Shown here: positions 11,948-24,524 of the stretch, piece by piece
How the letters are laid out: each line of letters opens with the position of its first letter
Position numbering within the stretch: the first letter of the stretch is position 1
Source of the DNA: Nyssa sinensis
Taxonomy: Eukaryota; Streptophyta; Magnoliopsida; Cornales; Nyssaceae
DNA: 64,000 nucleotides
Assembly (NCBI GenBank): GCA_008638375.1
Contig: CM018051.1
Span: 31,876,740-31,940,739 of the forward strand
Reading direction: 5' to 3'
Notes under the pieces: generated by a model
Seen by the model: the letters and a program-made list of their open reading frames with translations, nothing else
What the model was told of the DNA's origin: nothing
Databases searched by the model: none
Translations under genes and position numbers: made by a program

Positions 11948-13205
11948 CTTTTGTGTATATATGTACAAAGATATGTATATAAGTATAAATCAGATTTGGC
12001 CTCTCCCCAAAGTGACCAATAGCCATGCATGCAACACATCAGCATGCATCACCCTATGCTATAGCCATCATGCCTATCCCACCATGATTACATCTCCTCC
12101 CAACCAAATTGCATGCAAACCCATCATGCACTTGGGGGAGATGAAACATCAAGAAAAGAAATCTGATTATTGATATACAATCCCCATATATGCATGAGAC
12201 CAAATCTGTATTGAAGGTTTAGTTTACTGTTTTAGAAAGAGTGTGGGTTAGAGAGAAAGGGAGAGAATCTAGAGAGAGAAAGTGAGACCTTGTGTGTGAG
12301 TTTGGCCATTGAAGAAGCAATAGAAGGGAGCTAAGGTCTGGGAGTGCACGGAGGGATCAAAGCCAACTTGTTGGAGCTTCAGTTCGAACACAGCCAGTGA
12401 GGGAGACCACTGTACGAAGGTCAGTTGTCCAAAATTTTCTGAAATTTTCCTCTTTGATTTGGCTACTGTTTTATAGATTTAAGACTGTTAATGCATGCGT
12501 AGTAGATTAATAATCAAAACTGGGTTGTTTACGAATGATTTGAACCCATAAAACTGCCCAAACCCCCAACCCGTAAGCAAACCGCCATTGTTGAACCTTG
12601 AGGTTGCAGGTCTGATTCGACCTCAACCAACCGAGCTTTTAATGATCAATACAGGAAGTAGAACACTCTAGGACCTTGAAAAACACCATCCGCGACCTAG
12701 AAACCTAGGTTGAGACCCCCAAAAATGACATTATTCTTTTCGGCCCAAAAATGAATCCTTCGAATTTGGCCCCTAAACTGAGATTGGTAAATTGGGAAAG
12801 GAAGTACATGTTAAGAGGGTCACGGAGGACCAAACCCCGTGAAAAATGGTCAAGAAACCAGGCCGTATGGACCGACTGTAACTCCCACGATAATCGGCTA
12901 GAACAGTCCCCCGTCGTTGAGTTTGATGCTTGAAACCGATGCCAAATGAATGGTCTTACACCCAGAATCCTTTTAGAACAAAAACCAGTGAAAATCGATG
13001 CATAAAACTCCACGAAATTGAAGGAGAAAATTCTGCAATTCTAGGGCAACAGTAGCCCTAGACTGTTGGGGACGATGAACAGTACGGGTCGGGCATGGAT
13101 CGGGTTGTCGGGTCGGGTCCCGACCCGACCGAGAAACGGATAACCCGTTTAAAACCAAACTGTGTCGTTTTAGCATAACTGATTTTAAATTTTAAATTTT
13201 AGGGC

Positions 13206-13224
13206 TGACGTCAGCCTGACGTCA
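13206..13224. promoter_or_regulatory. Tandem TGACGTCA palindromes in LTR C
   Basis: TGACGTCA-gcc-TGACGTCA has the same 11-bp repeat distance as in LTR A (1986-2004), though the 3-bp spacer differs. It lies next to a block with several CCGGTT/AACCGG motifs (13235-13275). Confidence 0.5.
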
Positions 13225-13534
13225 GCACATTACCTTGAACCGGTCAGAACCGGATTGGACCGGTCCGGTTCACTTGCTTAAGGACTGAACCCTTTGGTTC
13301 AGTTCAAACCTTTTGGAAAATTGCAAACCAACCCCCAACAGTTCTGAATATTACACTGTGGCCCAGTTTCTGATGTTTTAATTCATTTATACCCCTGATA
13401 ATTTAATAAATAATAAAATAAATTATTTAATTAATTTATTAATTAAATAAAAATGACCAAATTACCCCTAGGTCATAAATAGGTCAAATGAAGTCCAAAT
13501 AAGTCAAATGAATAGTGTATTTTCACTATTTCAA

Positions 13535-13765
13535 TCATTCCGGACTCAATGGTGGAGTCCGATTTTGGAAATTAAGTCCCAAAAAATACAAACACGTAGG
13601 AGTAAATGACCATACTACCCCTGATGATACTCGAACCCAAATACAACTAAAAGATAGTCTATTTTGGCTATGTCAGACATTCCGGACTCAACGGTGAGGT
13701 CCGTATTAGCAGATAAAGTACCGAAAAATACAACACACGAAATTACCAAATTGCCCCTGACACTG
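13535..13765 (+). repeat. GGACTC-stem module array in LTR C (2 units)
   Basis: Cores start at 13542 (GGACTC-aatggtg-GAGTCC, perfect stem) and 13684, which is 142 bp apart. Each is followed by 'ccgaaaaatacaa...cacg...atgaccaaattgcccctga'. Confidence 0.75.
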
Positions 13766-14044
13766 TTTAGAACCCAAACAACGTCCGATTGAGACGAAAC
13801 TGAAAACAATAGAAACCCTGACACGTAGGGGACTATACACGTAATTGGATGACGAATCAGAGTCGAAACTTCACAACTGTGAAATGACCAAAATACCCCT
13901 AACCTTGTATCAAGTTAGATAACATCCGAATGAACTAAGAACTAACCCAATGAAAGCTTAAATAATTTCATGACCGGACTGCCTAGAAGTAGTACACATC
14001 CTGACTTCTTGGATCATGCTATAGGGTAAAAACTCAAACCGGTC

Positions 14045-14299
14045 ATGGAAGGGAAAAACAAGAAATTTACCATTATGTCTAAAGCCGAAAGACTAGCTGA
14101 CAAGAAGCAACAGGAGTTCATGCAACAACTCTTATGGCAACAAAAGATTATCGAACGGAACATAAGGATAGCCAAAACAACCGAGGTAGTCTCTGTTCGA
14201 CCGTTTATATACAAGATGCGTACCAAGGAAATGGTCGCGGAGGCTAAACTAAAGAAACAGGAAGACACGGAAACCCTGAAAGAGTGGGTGCAAAGGTGA
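14045..14299 (+). CDS. Hypothetical 84-codon ORF inside solo LTR C
   Basis: This uninterrupted frame starts ATGGAAGGG and encodes a strongly charged protein rich in Lys, Glu, Gln and Arg, with runs such as SKAERLADKKQQEF and LLWQQKIIERN that could form an amphipathic helix or coiled coil. I do not recognise the family. It sits just upstream of the conserved GTGAGTAAC block, at a place where LTRs D and E carry unrelated AT-rich sequence, so it may be a captured host exon fragment or an insertion specific to C. It could equally be a chance ORF. Confidence 0.25.
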   Translation: MEGKNKKFTIMSKAERLADKKQQEFMQQLLWQQKIIERNIRIAKTTEVVSVRPFIYKMRTKEMVAEAKLKKQEDTETLKEWVQR

Positions 14300-15974
14300 A
14301 TTTCAATTATCATAAAAACACATAGACAGCGAGATAGTCTAACTCAGGTTGAATTTTGAATTAGAATAAACCAAGTTAAGATTCATGTGAGATTTACGAA
14401 ATGTTCCTAAATTTTCTAGGATAAAGAAGGATAAGAAGAAGAGAAAGGCTTCTCAGTTAAGTCCCGTTACCGCACAAGGTGAGTAACCTAGACTCCTGAA
14501 TTGGTGTATAAGTACACCGTCTAGTTATTGTATTTTTATACTGTACTGTACTGATCCTACTGATATACTGTCTTCCATGCTTTTACTCAATGCATGACTA
14601 TATTTTTACCCTGTCCGATTTCACTGTTCCGTATTGAAATGAAATTATCCTTGTTTTTACTAAAAGAACTACTGACTCATGGTACCAAATTCAGTCTTGA
14701 ACACTGTATGAGCATATTGCACTATTTAAAGTGTGCATACTGTACTGTTATCCTGTTATACTGTTCTGCTCCGCTCATTATTGAACTGTTCTGTTGCTAT
14801 GATGTTTTGACTGTATTCTTGTTTTAAATATTGTTCAAATATACAGATTTAACTATATCCTCTGAAATGTCTGATCCGACCACCTGTTTTATAAACAACA
14901 ATAGTTTGAAACCCATGACAGGGGACCCGTGTTACTCACTGGGCTTTTTAAAGCTCACCCCTTCCCTAACATTTTTCAGGTGAGGGACCCAGCGACCGGG
15001 ATTAGTGGGTTGGAGAGCCGAAGCACTATTTTGAAGAATCCATGAATTAACCATTTTTGTACCTAACTCCATTTTTGAATATGATGTACTGAAACCTAAG
15101 ACTAGTATCTTTTGTAGGACAATGATGTAATAGTTAACCATGGATGTATTAATGGCTCTGCCAAGGTGTTATGCATTCCCTTAGTTCCGCTGCAACTTAT
15201 ATTAATTGAATGCATTGTACTTGGATGTTACTGATGAATGGCCTGTGGTTAGGATTACCGTCGGCATTTTGATTTCAAAAAAAAAAAACCGATGGGTGCC
15301 TAACTGGCCGGTTGCATGCCCCTAATCCGCACAGGGTGGGTAAGGGGGATGTGACAAGTACGATGCCCATTTTATACTTATGTGTATGCCTGTGTTTGAG
15401 ATTTGATAATGTGGTGGACTTGTGATGCATACTGGACTATAGGTTGTGTCATCTTAAGACTTTTATTAGTTTGTGACATGCAACTTAGTTCTGTGTTTTG
15501 GGAAACCCTACTGAGCGTTATGGCTTACCCTTGCTGTTAATGGGAATGACAGGTATTGACTTGATGGAAGATAGTGCAGGAGCAGTACAGGATGGACTAA
15601 AGTCATTATAGTGTATTAGTTACATTCATGTATCGAATCATTTATTTATTAAGGGTGTCTGTACCTTTTAGACTATTGCTGTATATGGGACATATACATC
15701 TATTGGATTGTAGAGTCCACTCTGGATGTTTTCGTATAGTACCATGTTGTTAGGTGATTAATATAGTACTTTTGAATTTAAGCAATTTTGTTTAATCTCG
15801 TTATGGGACTTGAACAAGTCTAATTAGGGAACCAAACTGAAACAATTCAAAAAAATCAATTAAAAAAAGAGCCTATTTTTTATGTACTTAACTAGGATGG
15901 TTAGTCCTATTATCCATTTTATTGGGGTCCAAGAACCCCTTAGTCCGGTCCTGCGGGTCAAGGGCGTGATAGAA

Positions 15975-15986
15975 TGGTATTAGAGC
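15975..15986 (+). other. Primer binding site, X internal 2
   Basis: TGGTATTAGAGC is one mismatch from the initiator-Met PBS at 6640 and lies at the same distance from the LTR2 end. Confidence 0.75.
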
Positions 15987-16202
15987 TTTAGGTTTCAAAT
16001 ACCTTGGGAGAGTGGAAGAGGTTTAGACCTCAAGTTATTTGCGCTAGTTTGGATTGCATATTATGCGTGTGCTTGTTGCATTGGTATGTGTAGTTATGCA
16101 TTGTGCTGATCTCCTGATTGACTAAGAGTTTGTGATGTGATTGATTATTGATGGGGCAAGACTAGATGCTTATGTGTACAAGGTAGACTATATATTTTAT
16201 GG

Positions 16203-16440
16203 GATAAATTGTATACTTAGCTATCTATATGGTAGGTTGTATGCCTAATTATTTATGAGATAGGTTGTGCACCTAGTTATTTATATGGTAGGTCGTATGC
16301 CTAATTATTTATGAGATAGGTTGTGCACCTAGTTATTTATATAGTAGGTCGTATGCCTAGTTATTTATAAGATAGGTTGTGCACCTAGTTATCTATATGG
16401 TAGATTGTGCGCCTAGTTATCTATATTGTAGGTTGTGTTC
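16203..16440 (+). repeat. 28/56-bp minisatellite in X internal 2
   Basis: The alternating halves 'ggtaggtcgtatgcctaatt' and 'gataggttgtgcacctagtt' give a 56-bp unit built from two 28-bp halves. The 'gtagg' anchors start at 16231, 16287, 16343 and 16399, with a last half unit at 16427. Internal 1 has only about two to three degenerate 28-bp halves at 6843-6940. Confidence 0.85.
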
Positions 16441-17318
16441 TCATATATGTGTGTCTATATATATATATATATTCTTGGGATAGATTTTATACTTATGTGC
16501 ATATGTGGTTGGTTGTGTGTTAGCTGTTAACTATTACTTGCTAATTCTATATGTGTATGCTAGTTAGTACCCGATATTCATGGGTTACAATATTATGACT
16601 ATGATACACTATATAGACTGGATTGGTCTCAAGTCTTGCATTACAATTAATGGATGGTTCCCCATTAGCCAATACCAAAAAGAGCTGTGATCTATAAGGG
16701 GTTATCACCTAGCTATGATAGTCAAAGAATAATAAAGAAAAATGAAGAATTATGAAATCATAAGTTAGAAGATGTTGAGAAGGCTGTGAGATATAAAATA
16801 AAAGACACATAAGACTGTAAAATGCTAAATAAGAAATAAGATTTATTGAGATTCTTGAATTTGGACTGAGTAGTGGATGCTTAGAGCAATCACACTTGGT
16901 ACTTAGTGACATTATTGCATTAAACTCTCTTATCAAGAAATATATTACTTGTGGATAGTATTCACTTAGGGTTAAATATTGTGTATCAGAGTTAGTTGTT
17001 GCCTTAGAAACTGTATGTGATAGACATTATCGTTCTTCTAACCTGTTATACTAAGATAGGGGTTTAACATTATTATGCTGAGACCCAATTTGTGATGGGA
17101 GTAGAGAAAGGTAGCTTCAGGTATAACATTGTATGGTATTACTTAATGCAGGGAATTTTAGATTCTCTCACGGATTAGTGTATCAAAGGAGATAGATCGA
17201 ATTTCACGGACGAAATTCTTATAAGGCGTGGAGGTTATAACAACCTGAGAGATTATTAGATGACGTTTTGATAATGTCCTATTTAAAGTAACTGAATTTC
17301 GATGACAAAATTTGTTAT

Positions 17319-17331
17319 AAGGGGCGGAAAT
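17319..17331 (+). other. Polypurine tract, X internal 2
   Basis: AAGGGGCGGAAAT lies directly before the LTR3 start TGTAAGGACCCGG and after 'tgaatttcgatgacaaaatt'. Confidence 0.65.
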
Positions 17332-17608
17332 TGTAAGGACCCGGAAAATCATCAAAGGGTAATTCGATAAATTGCCAACATAGGCTAAGGAGAGACTAGA
17401 GATAAATCAAAGATGAGTCAGATAAATTATGAAATGAGTCAATAAGTCATCAGTATGACACAGTGATTCTAAAAAAGAATTTTTGGTAATTTATTCAGGA
17501 CTGTGTGAGGCTTGGGGCTACAAGTCATTTATAAGATGCAGATAAATATGAAAACCCAAACGATGAAATTTTGGGAAACAAATTGTATATTTGGAATTAG
17601 AGCACCGA
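17332..17608 (+). mobile_element. Element X, LTR3, first segment
   Basis: It starts TGTAAGGACCCGGAAAATC and matches LTR2 from 7811 to 8088. It is cut at GAGCACCGA by element L; LTR3 resumes at 39364 after the L insertion, with ACCGA duplicated. Confidence 0.85.
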
Positions 17609-20600
17609 TGTAATACCCTGACCCGGGATGTGGCACTTATGCCGAGGTAGACCCAGTCAAGTACACGTAAACCGAGATAGGTTGAGTCGAGTAGCATAAT
17701 ACCGGTTGTAACCGAACATGAGTTCTGAATAAATAGAATAATTTTATTTTATCTAAAAAGGTCAAATAATAATACCGAGCTTTGACTCAGCATTGAACAT
17801 ACTATCAGAGACAAACCAAGACCGGTTCAGACCGACAATAGACGGACTATTTTAAAAGAGTAATATACAGTGACGGGTATGATTACCGAGGCAATTAGCC
17901 AAAGTTTATAATCTCCTAGAATTACAAGATAAAGAAAAAGTACGAACAGACCGGGCCAATAAAAATAATACCTGTCATATGCCCGAAGCATCGCAATAAA
18001 TAGTATATAGTAATTGGCACGTAATTTGAGACTAATAACGAGAATTATAAATGAAGTAATTTCGATATTAAAAATATACGAGAAGTAGTTTGAGTAACCC
18101 CAAGTGTTCAAGAGTACCCTACAAGTAAACCCGAGCAACCCCGAAATATGTCTCGTAATACGTGCATACACATATTTCCATGCATGCATACGTATACGTA
18201 TACACGTAGCCAGTCCAATATTAATGTATGTATACGGCATCAAAAACCAGTATGTATGTGTATAATGAGTATATATATATATATACACGTATAAAATAAG
18301 TATAAAATATGTATTTTACATATGTATATACATAGTATGACATATATATATATATAAATGATAAAATGAAAAGAAAGAAAGCATGCCAAGGGCATGCATG
18401 TAAGGAGCAGTATGTGTAACAGTGTATGTGTGTGTGTGTGTTATATGTATATATATATATATGATAAATATATATATATATATATATAAGATATTCTACA
18501 AGAAAAGAAAAGAAAAAGAAAGAAAAGAAAAGAAAGGGAAGCAAGGAAGGGGACTACCAAGCAGGTCTGCACAGTGTGTGTGTGTCGGTTGGGCAATATG
18601 TGTGTGTGTGGTGCATGTAATATAATATATATATACACACACAAGTCTCCCAAGCCATAAATGCAAAGTTACATTTGGCAGAGAGAAATCAGAACCTAGG
18701 TCAAAGAAAGGGGTTCTAGATGGGGAGAAACCGAGAAAGAAAGAGAAAGAGGGTAGAGAGAGAGAGAAAGATGTCGGTGGTGTTTGTGTTTGTATATGTG
18801 GGTCGTGTAAGGAGGAAAAAAGAGAGATTCAAGGGCTGTGAGCACTGTCTAAAAGTTGGGAGAATCATTGAAAAGAACACAAGAGTGAACCAAGAGGAAC
18901 AGAAGAGAAAGGGTAACCTGTACCGAGAGAAAAACAAAAATTTGAGGTAAGTGGGTTTATTTTGTTTTTAATTTTCTAGCATGATTCGTTTAATTTAAAG
19001 TAGAGGGTCTGAACAAGCATGATTTAAGCTTTCAAATGCAAAAAGAATGATAGGAAATGGTTGAAAAATGAATAAGAAAATCAGAGTTGCAGGTTTATGA
19101 GATAAATTCAGGTTGGTGGATTTTGTGCTAAAAACTTGATTTAAATTGCATGGGATTGATCCCATATAGTGCAGAAATTAAATAGAGAAAAAGAGGGGTC
19201 AAAATAGTCGAGAAACAAGCACAAAATTGAGAAAAAACAGTTGACCGGAGCCACTGTTTTTCTCTATTTTGTGAGGAATTAATGGTTCAAATTGAAAACT
19301 AAGTTTAGAAATGAGATCTCCATGAAAAACAGTAGAGGAAGGCATTTAAAAAGGGTTGAAAAATGACTAAAATCCGGTCGCCGTCGTCGTCGTCGGAGAA
19401 GAGATACTACTCATGCCGGAACCTTGCCGATGCTCCACCGAAAAAACGAGGAAGATGATACTGTTATGTTGGGTTCGGGTATCGGGTCACGGTTCGGATC
19501 CGGGTCAGGACCCAACCGAATGAGAAACGGGTAGTCAAAATGGCATAGTTTAAGCTAACTTTAAAAGATTTTTAAAATTGAATTGGGACTATTTGGTTCC
19601 TAGTGTAAGAAATTGAAATTGAAATTGATTTGGAAATAGGGATATCCTATTCTAGTTTTGAAGTCTAACCACTGTTTGGTTATCCCTATTTAGAATAGGA
19701 TTTTCAGAAATTACAATTTGACCCAGAAAGTTACGAAATTTACAAACTGACCCCCCAACTGTTAATTATTATGATTTGACCCCCAGAATAAAATATTAAT
19801 TAAATATTAATATATTTAATTAATTTAAAATAATAAAAAAATTACAAAAATGCCCTTGAGTCAAAAAACAGTCAAACGAACTCCGATTAAAATGAATGAT
19901 GTCACATCCCGAACCCCACCCTACTCGGATGTCGAGGACGTGACTGCCAGTCGGTCGCGACGCGACCAACCAAAGGCAAATTCTGAACTTTCCGACGAAT
20001 TGCATTCCAACTGTAGGGTCAGATGCAGCGGAATTTAAAACTTTTTCTTTGTGTCACGGGAATGCAACTCACTTATCCACCATAAAGGTATGTACCACAG
20101 AGCAAGTCTAAATCCAAAATAGTTAACAGTTCTAAGTTCAGAGCATATAGTACAGAGCAGATCTAATATCTTTAGAGTACCGTTTATTTCCATGAGCCAT
20201 AATTATGTATCCAGTACATGTAAATCAGGTTAGCCGTATCATATCACTCACCTGAATAACTGAATCAGTCCACAAGAATCCAGTCTCTACAGATCAGTAC
20301 CATCAGATCCTTTACTTGAGGTGCCACTTGGCCTACCATGTCATATCACGGTGTCTTCTAATCCATCAGAGATAATCCCTGAAAAATGTTAGGGAATGGG
20401 GTGAGCTTCGAAAAGCCCAGTGAGTAACACAGGTTCCCTGTCATGGGTTTCAAACCCGGTCTTGTTTATAAATCACAAGGATAGTTCAAATCGCTTAGGA
20501 ATAACAGTTTTATAGATCTACTCGAATACAGTTTAAGTAGAATAAAACGGGACTGAACTAAACAGAACAACAAATCAGGACAGACGGGACAGTGCATGAT

Positions 20601-21194
20601 GCCAATATATCAATCGAGAGTATAGGCAATTAATTCAATATTAGAACAGGTCAGTACTGGGTGGAATATAACAGGGCATAACAAACAATATATCAGTTAG
20701 GCACATAATCAAGCCTACTTATGCCAGACCGCTCAAAATCAGAATGGTACCCAGAGTCAGACACATCATAGCAGAACAAAATCAGACAGACCATAAAACG
20801 GGACAAGACAGACCGAACATAACAATAGTAGGACGGGACAAAATCATGCCGCGTACAATACAGTATAAAAGATTGCATTTAAAAACATGCATTCAGACAG
20901 TATAACTTTTAAAACCGTACAGTGCATCAAAATACAGTATCTAGGCAGTAACTTATATACCAAGTCAAGAATCCGGACAGATCATAACGGAACTGGACCA
21001 TATATCAATCAAGACAGACAGACCATTAACGGACGGAACATAACGGAATCAGACGGAGCAAAACACCAGTTCAAGTCACAGGTAAACAATCAAGACAGAC
21101 AGGTCATTAATGGACGGAACATAAGAGAATCAGACGGAACAATATTAATCAGGACAAGTCATATCGGAACTGAACATGACGGAACAAAATGGTA

Positions 21195-21470
21195 CAATAT
21201 CAATCAGGTCAAGACATATCAGGACTGAACAAGTCGAAACAAAACGGTACAATATCAATCAGATCAAGACATATCAGAACTGAACAAGTCGGAACAAAAC
21301 GGTACAATATCAATCAGATCAAACATATCAGAACTGAACAAGTCGGAACAAAGCGGAACAATATATCAATCGGAACAAGACATATCGGAGCTGAACAATA
21401 CATCAATCAGAACAAGACATATCGGAACTGAACATGTCGGAACAAAGCGGAACAATATCAATCAGGACAA
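21195..21470. repeat. 55-bp minisatellite in LTR D
   Basis: Units begin 'caatatcaatcag' at 21195, 21250, 21305 and 21359, with two more degenerate units after that. Each contains 'catatcrgaactgaacaagtcggaacaaa'. The block continues leftwards (20990-21190) in longer degenerate units with GACGGAACA motifs. LTR E has a related but scrambled GTTCCGT-rich block at 30670-31330. Confidence 0.85.
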
Positions 21471-22474
21471 GGCATATCGTACATTAAATATATGCTTTTT
21501 AAACAGTATAACATTCAAAACAGTACAGAGCTTCAAAATACAGTATCTAGACAGAACTTATACACCAGTTCAGGAGTCAGGGTTACTCACAAACTGTTAC
21601 GGTTATCTCCTTGCACAAATAATCCGATAACCTCCAGATACGTCAGGCATCTCCATGTATATCCTGAACAATAATCATCAATCATATACAGATCAGAACT
21701 CATCCATTCAGTTCTCATTTGTCATCTTAGGTATCTATCGGATCACCTAAGATAGCCTAGTAGCCTATCGCCCTTTCACTGGGTCTCACCCGAGGCTATT
21801 TCATTCTTTAATTAGGCTTAGCAGTCATCAGGATTATGATTTAAGTCATTTGGACTTCAATCGTTATCAGTTAAGCACTTATTTGGCCTTAGGGGCAAAA
21901 TGGTAATTTTGCCATTCTTGCCCCGGACTCTGTCATGGTCCTCAGAATAGTCTACATATCTTATGTATGAAGTTCTAAGTCTTTTAGACTTAAATCGGTA
22001 TCAGTTAGGTGCTTATTAGCCTTAGGGGCAAAATGGTAATTTCACCATTGCTGTCCCGGACCCTATCGAGGTCCTCAGAATGTCCCATATATCTTGTATA
22101 TAATTTTTTAAGTCCTTTGGACTTCATTTGGTATCTGCTTTAGATCATCGGGACACATCAGTCATTTCTCGTTTTACGCGTTGATAGTTCCGGAGTCTTA
22201 CTTAGCCCTTCAGTGTTCATAATTATACTTACGATAATTTATCAGATCAGATTGACCTTTATCTTGCACTTACAGTGCTCAGGGGTATTTTGGTCATTTT
22301 ACGTTTTGTAAGATTCTGACCCCGGTTCGTCATTTATTCGGGTATACAGTTTCACCAGTGTTCGGGTTTCTATCGGTATTAGTTTCGTCCCAATCGGACT
22401 TCATTTGGGCTTTGTACAGTATCAGGGGTAATTTGGTAATTTCACGTGTCATATTTTTCGGCACGTCAGTTCAT

Positions 22475-22790
22475 AAAATGGACCTCACCATTGGGTCCAG
22501 AGTGTCCGACATAATTAAGTTGGACTATCTGTTCTGTTTAATTGACCCTGGGAATCATTAGGGGCAGTACGGTCATTTACACTTTATGTGTCTGTATTTT
22601 TCGGGACTCTAGTTCGTTAAACGGACCTCACCATTGAGTTCAGAATGCCCGACATAGTCAAAATAGACTGTCTTTTATTTTTATTTGGGTCTGGTGCCAT
22701 CAGGGGCAGTACAGTAATTTATCACTTACAGGTCTGTATTTTTCGGTACTATATTTCCCAATTTGGACTGTACCATTGAGTCCAGAATGC
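22475..22790 (-). repeat. GGACTC-stem module array in LTR D (3 units)
   Basis: Cores start at 22480, 22623 and 22765 (spacing 143 and 142), for example GGACCTCACCATTGGGTCC. Each is flanked by 'tcaggggcagtacggtcattt' and 'gtctgtatttttcgg' type text. Confidence 0.8.
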
Positions 22791-24524
22791 TTCAAATAGT
22801 GAAAATACACTATTTATTTAATTTATTTGGACTCCGTTTGACATATTTAATGTCCAGGGGTAAAATCGTAATTTTACCTATTTAATAAATAATTAAATAA
22901 TTATTTTATTATTTAATTAATTCTTTAGGGGCTTGATTGCACAAAATTTCAGAAATCAGGGCCACTGTGCAATATTCAGAACTATCAGGGGTAAATCCGT
23001 AATTTTCAGAAATCATTTGGGGTTAAAACATAATTTCATAATTTAGGGGTTCAAACCCAAGGGTTCAAGGGTTCATCAGTTGAACCGGTCCAAAACCATC
23101 AAGAACCAACCGGTTCAGTTCTTTCAGAAAACCGGAATTAAATATTCCAATTAACCTCAATTGGCCCCCCTATCCGTGTTCAGGATTAGCCCAAATCAAA
23201 TTTCAATTTGTTATCACCGTAACCAAACAGGTAGAATTTGATTTAAAACAATCAGTTTAGCCAAAACGACACCGTCCTATTAATTCGGTGGCACGCTCGT
23301 GGACAGACACGTGTCCGAGTCGGTTCAGTGGGTTTAGGCGTGTTGGACGAGTCGACTCGGTCGACTCGTCGTCTTCTTCACCAACCAGTGCACTGTTGCC
23401 CTAATTCCCAGTCCCCATTGTTCTCTATTTCGTGAAGTTTCAGTTACAGTTTTCAATATGTTTTGATTCCAAAACATTCCTGGATGTCATGCCAACATTT
23501 TGGCATCAGTTTCATGGATCGAATCCACGCATGGAGCTCGGTCCACTCCGTTATTGTGCAGACCTGCAACTCGGTCGTGCACCTTCGTTTCTCAACCAAA
23601 ACGCACGAGGTTTGGCTTGTTGTGACCCTTAGAACAGGGGCTTCAATTCCCCATTTACAAATTTCAATTTAAAAGCCCGTTACAGAATTTGGGTTCCATG
23701 GCCGAGACCTATAGGTTCGGTTTTGAGGGTCTAGACCTAGGTTTCTAGGTCGCGGATCCGTGATTTTGGCACCTTAGGAAGGTCTAGTTCATGTTTAGAC
23801 CATCAAGATTCAGTTTTATAGAGGTCAAATCAGACCTGCTACAGGGAAGCTCTACCCATGGCGGTTTTGTTCACGGTTTGGGGTTATATGCTATTCCGAC
23901 CCTTCTCAGTTGTTCTAAAACAATCCTAGGCCTCTCAGTAATACATATATACAGTTTATATAGGTCCAAAGCCACCCAAACAATATTAACTTCAAACAGA
24001 AAATTTTTCAGTTTAAGAAGGGTTATACCTCTTTCAAACAGTAGCTTTCTCATGGCTCAGTATGAGGTTCCTGTGTGTTGCCCCAGTGCAGTCGTGCCCC
24101 TCAGTTCCCTTCTTGTCCTTTGGTGCATCTCCATGGACCCCATAACTTCACATGTACATGCACACACACTTGCATGCACATGCAAGGCCTCACCTCCATT
24201 TTCTCTCCTTGGCAGCCTTCTCCCGAGCACACACACAGAGGCAAATTTTTGTTCCTCCATTCTGAGACACACAAGGCACCCATATGTATAAAATACATGT
24301 GTACACATATGCATTTTTGTACACATGTTGATTTGATGTGCATGCTTCTCCATTGGTGGAGAGAATGGCCCAATCAGATTGTATATATCTATATACATAT
24401 ATATATATATCATATATTATATATCATATATGGTTGCATGAAATCCCATTGGCCCAATTTGAGGTGGAGCCTTGGGCAATTCAGTGTTATATACCATTAA
24501 GTTGTGTATACAAGCACAAAGGTG

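Larger units (their letters stand above)
11556..15356 (+). mobile_element. Solo LTR C (3.8 kb, TSD AGTAC)
   Basis: It begins TGTAACACCCCAGAC and ends GGGGGATGTGACA, flanked by the direct repeat AGTAC (11551-11555 and 15357-15361). X LTR1 (about 6010-6025) shows the empty site: 'cacatgtagtggtgcaatgcc' against 'cacatttagtagtac[C]agtacgatgcc'. There is no PBS, PPT or internal domain, so this is a solo LTR left by LTR-LTR recombination. In order it holds an antisense tRNA-like module, CT/GA-rich tract, CCGGTT stretch, tandem TGACGTCA, AT-rich tract, two GGACTC modules, an 84-codon ORF and a GTGAGTAAC block. It lacks about 1.4 kb present in D and E. Confidence 0.9.
7811..15971 (+). mobile_element. 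Element X, LTR2 (shared middle LTR, split by solo LTR C)
   Basis: It starts TGAAAGGGCCGAAAAATC after a PPT and ends GGGCGTGATA before the second PBS. Removing the 3801-bp C insertion and one TSD leaves about 4355 bp. The first part (8091-9740) matches LTR3 at 39364-41005, and the second part (10074 onward) matches LTR1. Visible contents are a heat-shock-like element (8195-8230), a CT microsatellite (8422-8457), a CCGGTT/AACTGGTT-rich stretch (9540-9590), and degenerate GGACTC-like modules (from 9688). It serves as 3' LTR of the first unit and 5' LTR of the second. Confidence 0.75.
15972..17331 (+). mobile_element. Element X, internal region 2 (non-coding)
   Basis: This aligns with internal 1 (6637-7810) from PBS to PPT, for example 'tacccgatattcatgggttaca' and 'gttatcacctagctatgatag'. 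It is about 1.36 kb, roughly 185 bp longer, mainly because of an expanded minisatellite at 16203-16440. There are no retroviral protein motifs. Two PPT-like blocks again precede LTR3 (17196-17236 and 17294-17331). Confidence 0.7.

Noticed and set aside
11556..15356. Complete short retrotransposon rather than solo LTR
   Set aside because: No PBS, PPT or second LTR inside; one LTR-like unit between TSDs. The same holds for D, E and F.
17827..18544. Long minus-strand open frames (153 and 107 codons) with a near copy at 35532-36246 (192 and 106 codons)
   Set aside because: They are rich in Tyr, Ile and Thr because they read through TA/CA microsatellites. The similarity between the two sites is only the identity of the two LTRs of element L, and no family motif or regular start is seen.
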